DNA from: an uncultured Rhodospirillales bacterium
GTDB taxonomy: Bacteria; Pseudomonadota; Alphaproteobacteria; Rhodospirillales; 2-02-FULL-58-16
Length of the DNA stretch: 6,027 nucleotides
Direction: 5' to 3'
Assembly: GCA_913053795.1 (NCBI GenBank)
Contig: CAJXGZ010000144.1
Coordinates: 1 to 6,027 of the forward strand
Shown here piece by piece: positions 5,609 to 6,027 of the stretch. Made by a program: the position numbers and the translations under genes. Under the pieces are notes generated by a model. The model ran no database searches. It was not told the origin of the DNA and saw only the letters and a list, made by a program, of their open reading frames with translations. How positions within the stretch are numbered: the first letter of the stretch is position 1; each line of letters starts with the position of its first letter.

Positions 5609-5773
5609 ATGACAGACAAAGACTCACAAAACATCGACCTGCAGGAAGAAGCGGGCGCCAAATTCCATCGTGGATCCGCTCTTTCCTTATTCAAGAGCGA
5701 TCGTGCGGAGGATATGCTCGCGCTTCTTTTCGCGCTGTTGATCGCCCTTGGCGTTTACGTCCTGATCAAGTGA
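5609..5773 (+). CDS. 54-aa single-span membrane protein, partner candidate for the transporter
   Basis: This short gene encodes 54 residues. The N-terminus is hydrophilic and acidic (MTDKDSQNIDLQEEAGAKF, 1-19), followed by a short linker with R21, K29 and R32. One membrane span covers MLALLFALLIALGVYVLIK (36-54) and ends in Lys at the very C-terminus. There is no signal-peptide cleavage pattern, so it should be a tail-anchored-like membrane protein. The ATG at 5609 has GGGAG (5595-5599) nine bases upstream and starts 15 bp after the transporter stop; both genes end before a shared terminator, so they form a tight two-gene unit. I do not recognise a family. An accessory or stabilising subunit of the transporter is the natural inference. 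The reading frame, ribosome binding site and terminator all support a real gene. Confidence 0.8.
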   Translation: MTDKDSQNIDLQEEAGAKFHRGSALSLFKSDRAEDMLALLFALLIALGVYVLIK

Positions 5774-5792
5774 TCCGGGCGGGTTGAACAGG

Positions 5793-5830
5793 AACCCCGG
5801 CGTCCTTGCGGGCGCCGGGGTTTCCTTTTT
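5793..5830 (+). terminator. Strong intrinsic terminator of the transporter unit
   Basis: A 13-bp stem, AACCCCGGCGTCC (5793-5805) with GGGCGCCGGGGTT (5810-5822), has one G-T pair and a 4-base TTGC loop. TTTCCTTTTT (5821-5830) follows. It begins 20 bp after the stop codon of the 54-aa gene. Confidence 0.92.
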
Positions 5831-5873
5831 CTCGACGCTTGTTTCCGGGCTTATTTCCTCACGCCGCCTTTTT

Positions 5874-5945
5874 CAGAATTATATCCAGAATTATGTCCGG
5901 GCCTACGCCCCGGTTTACACCCCGGTTTACGCCCAGTTTATGCTA
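5874..5945. repeat. Degenerate 12-bp-period tandem repeat upstream of the stress-protein gene
   Basis: Successive 12-bp units are CAGAATTATATC, CAGAATTATGTC, CGGGCCTACGCC, CCGGTTTACACC and CCGGTTTACGCC, then a decayed CAGTTTATGCTA. Neighbouring units differ by one base within each pair (units 1-2 and 4-5), as expected from local duplication followed by drift. The tract ends 16 bp before the next start codon, so it occupies the promoter or leader zone of that gene. Confidence 0.7.
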
Positions 5946-5961
5946 GGTCTATGATGGAGCC

Positions 5962-6027
5962 ATGAACATCGACAAAATCATCCTCGCCAGCCACGGCACC
6001 CCCGGGGCCAAGGCCGCCGAAGAGGCG
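5962..6027 (+). CDS. Universal stress protein (UspA-like), N-terminal fragment cut by window end
   Basis: Only 22 codons are visible, MNIDKIILASHGTPGAKAAE (1-20) plus two more residues. A short strand-forming KIILASHGT followed by PGAKAAEEA matches the opening beta strand and first helix of UspA-domain proteins (the usual form is ILLATDGS or ILLASHGTPG, then A-x-x-A). The ATG at 5962 is the only start in this frame after the upstream stop at 5944. Its ribosome binding site is unclear: GGAG (5956-5959) is only two bases away and AGGT (5945-5948) is rather far. Two earlier ATGs (5951, 5954) are out of frame. It is separated from the transporter unit by a terminator and is probably independently transcribed. 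Function is inferred from a very short stretch. Confidence 0.6.
   Translation, partial: MNIDKIILASHGTPGAKAAEEA

Noticed and set aside
5601..5612. Three-codon ORF (MLK) overlapping the start of the 54-aa gene as ATGA
   Set aside because: It is only one base from the ribosome binding site, too close for initiation.

Overview
The window looks like a chromosomal sulfur-metabolism locus from a GC-rich Gram-negative bacterium. Its core is aprB-aprA, which encode dissimilatory adenylylsulfate (APS) reductase, the enzyme that interconverts APS with sulfite plus AMP. No taxonomic marker is present. The putative sulfate-exporter family gene next to aprBA makes a sulfur oxidizer (for example an alphaproteobacterium) a reasonable guess, but a sulfate reducer cannot be excluded: sat, qmoABC, aprM and dsr genes are all absent from the window.

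Layout. On the minus strand, read right to left: aprB (3445-3020), a 123-bp gap, aprA (2896-986), two hairpins of which the second is a good intrinsic terminator (962-926), then a gene for a YkgJ-type cysteine-cluster protein (916-32). The ribosome binding site of that last gene touches the terminator T-tract. On the plus strand, after a 582-bp divergent intergenic region (3446-4027) rich in palindromes and repeats, come a 521-aa YeiH-like membrane transporter (4028-5593), a 54-aa single-span membrane protein 15 bp downstream (5609-5773), and a strong terminator (5793-5830). A 12-bp-period repeat tract (5874-5945) then leads into the first 22 codons of a probable universal stress protein that runs off the window.

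How the parts may fit together. AprBA is cytoplasmic. If it runs in the oxidative direction, sulfite becomes APS and then sulfate inside the cell, and that sulfate has to leave. The divergent transporter belongs to the family annotated as putative sulfate exporters. It carries two additions relative to the compact YeiH family: an N-terminal block of membrane spans and a roughly 100-residue, strongly basic insert. A tiny membrane protein follows it. I read this as a candidate sulfur-oxyanion export module controlled together with aprBA from a shared divergent promoter region; this is inference. The cysteine-cluster protein downstream of aprA might help with metal or Fe-S supply to AprBA, also inference.
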